Shown piece after piece: positions 63,071 through 64,000 of a stretch of DNA of 64,000 bases. The first letter of the stretch is position 1; every line of letters starts with the position of its first letter. The translations under genes and the position numbers were made by a program. The stretch is from CAVXXD01 sp963765625 (lineage in GTDB: Bacteria > Actinomycetota > Geothermincolia > Geothermincolales > Geothermincolaceae), in the NCBI GenBank assembly GCA_963765625.1, contig CAVXXD010000012.1, forward strand, positions 418,085 through 482,084. The letters run 5' to 3'. A model generated the notes under the pieces. The model had not been told where the DNA came from. It did not search any database and saw nothing but the letters and a program-made list of their open reading frames with translations.

Positions 63071-63410
63071 GCGTCGCCCGAGTCTCCGTGCTCCACGGTC
63101 CAGCTGGCTATCAGGTCAGGATCCTCGACCTCCTCGCCGGTCATTTCCAGCGGATAGACGCCGGGCTCGCGGGCCGTATGGCGGCAGGCATGGGTGGCAT
63201 GTTCCAGGTTTCGCCTTCGTAGACGCCCCGCAACCTGATGAGTATCCCCTCCTCCGAGGCCGATTCGATCAGGCCGTGGAGCTGCTGGCGGTAGTCGAGC
63301 TTGCCCTGTGCGTCAAGATAGGTGATACCTACCAGGATGTACTTGCCCAAGTAGGACGCGGCGAGCGCATCGTCCCAGCCCAGTTCTTCTTTGGTGACCG
63401 TCATTTCCAC
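63067..63410 (-). CDS. Paralogue of the 62,214 lipoprotein without signal peptide, one frameshift
   Basis: About 114 residues: ELGWDDALAASYLGKYILVG, QQLHGLIESASEEGILIRL, EGETWNMPPMPAAIRPA, then after a base loss near 63,170 EPGVYPLEMTGEEVEDPDLI and ASWTVEHGDSGD. It shares about two thirds of residues with the 62,214 protein by eye. It lacks an export signal, so the pair may work on opposite sides of the membrane. It is coupled to the DUF6487-like gene. Confidence 0.6.
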
Positions 63411-63507
63411 ACTCGACTGATTGCTGCGACAACAGACACACTGCGCAAAGTCTCTCCCCCTCTCGCCCCCCGACCGGCCTATGGTGTCAGCGTATCAGAC
63501 GACAACC

Positions 63508-63956
63508 CTATGTGAGTTCGCACTCCTTCAGAGTCCATTCCAGCTTCGTATGGCGAAGCTCGCCAAAGGTCTCGAAGGCGCGACCCAGCCGGTTGACCGC
63601 CGCCGGGTCTGCCTCGGTCGAGGAACTTGCACACGCCTTCGTGCGGCTCCTCTTGGTTTGTGTTGATGGTGATTTGCAGAGCGCAATACCCACGACTTCC
63701 CAACGTATAGGCACGGAGCACGAAGTGCCTGTAGCATCGGTCGGCGGGCCCGGGGCGACCCGTATTCAAACAGGTACTCATCACCGATTCTTGCCGGAAA
63801 AGCCTGAAGCGCCCGCCCCAACTCCGTGAGTTGATGCACACCCACGTAGATATCGGTGCCACCTGAGGAAAAACCGTTGGACGCCCAGATGCCGAGTTGA
63901 GTGTTGTAGGGCTCTCGGTACGGGTATCGCTCGACGTGCAGGTAAGGCTCCGTCAC
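63508..63956 (-). CDS. Hypothetical soluble protein, two frameshifts
   Basis: About 150 residues when frames are joined: HVERYPYREPYNTQLGIWAS, GVHQLTELGRALQAFPARIG, then CYRHFVLRAYTLGSRGYCAL, QITINTNQ and FETFGELRHTKLEWTLKE. The start is GTG 63,956 with GGGGGAGGAC just before it. The alternating strand pattern suggests a small beta-sheet protein; family unknown. No gene is visible from 63,957 to the end. Confidence 0.5.
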
Positions 63957-64000
63957 GTCCTCCCCCGATCCCCCGCAGGTCCTCGTGGCGCCAGCCCCTA

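Overview
The window reads as three blocks of bacterial DNA joined end to end, probably from a thermophilic or subsurface metagenome. All taxonomy here is inferred from protein signatures; no search was run. Block A (1 to about 21,010) and block D (43,251 to 64,000) are GC-rich and look actinobacterial. Block A carries secreted proteins with 'TWYLAEG...WVLVQNPG' modules, and block D has Thr/Pro-rich lipoproteins and many small zinc-ribbon proteins. Block B/C (about 21,010 to 43,250) looks like Chloroflexota: two adjacent secreted proteins carry the 'LPLVLR/LPLVAR' signature near or at their ends. A gene is cut off at each edge of this block, so it is either a large transferred segment or an assembly chimera.

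Block A holds a fluoride-export pair (DUF190 and CrcB/FluC), a PadR regulator with a His/Met/Cys tail and a palindromic promoter, a radical SAM protein, an acyl-CoA ligase, two large repeat proteins, a Tat-type lipoprotein metallo-hydrolase and a ferredoxin-nitroreductase. At 17.73 kb an AT-richer integrative element (integrase, CGNR-like protein, excisionase, replication-relaxation protein) abuts the 3' half of a tRNA-Val gene and is cut off at 21.0 kb.

Block B holds cation antiporter pieces, an amino-acid permease fused to stress-protein domains, an IS4-like element with perfect 17-bp ends, and a cluster of heliorhodopsin, PlsY-type acyltransferase, GT2 glycosyltransferase and an internally deleted carotenoid-desaturase-like gene. 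A tRNA-Gly 5' half with a second integrase leads into block C, which is a gingipain-like C25 peptidase 3 nt downstream of a giant DUF11 repeat protein.

Block D holds a UvrD-type helicase, tatA overlapping a P2-type cation ATPase, tRNA-Ser(GCT), tRNA-Arg(ACG), tRNA-Ser(CGA), a diguanylate cyclase, an orphan structured RNA candidate, tadA, a CDF zinc transporter, a VapBC pair, a complete IS3 element and a tail of small hypothetical genes. Two fragments of an Fe-S flavoprotein gene there are separated by an unrelated gene. Related intergenic repeats at 43.3 and 54.7 kb tie block D together.

Single-base frameshifts are absent up to 14 kb, common from 14 to 21 kb and extreme from 21 to 31 kb. They continue through block C, the helicase gene and the 60-64 kb tail. 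Protein similarity resumes immediately in another frame each time, so I read most as sequencing or assembly indels and give whole-gene extents.
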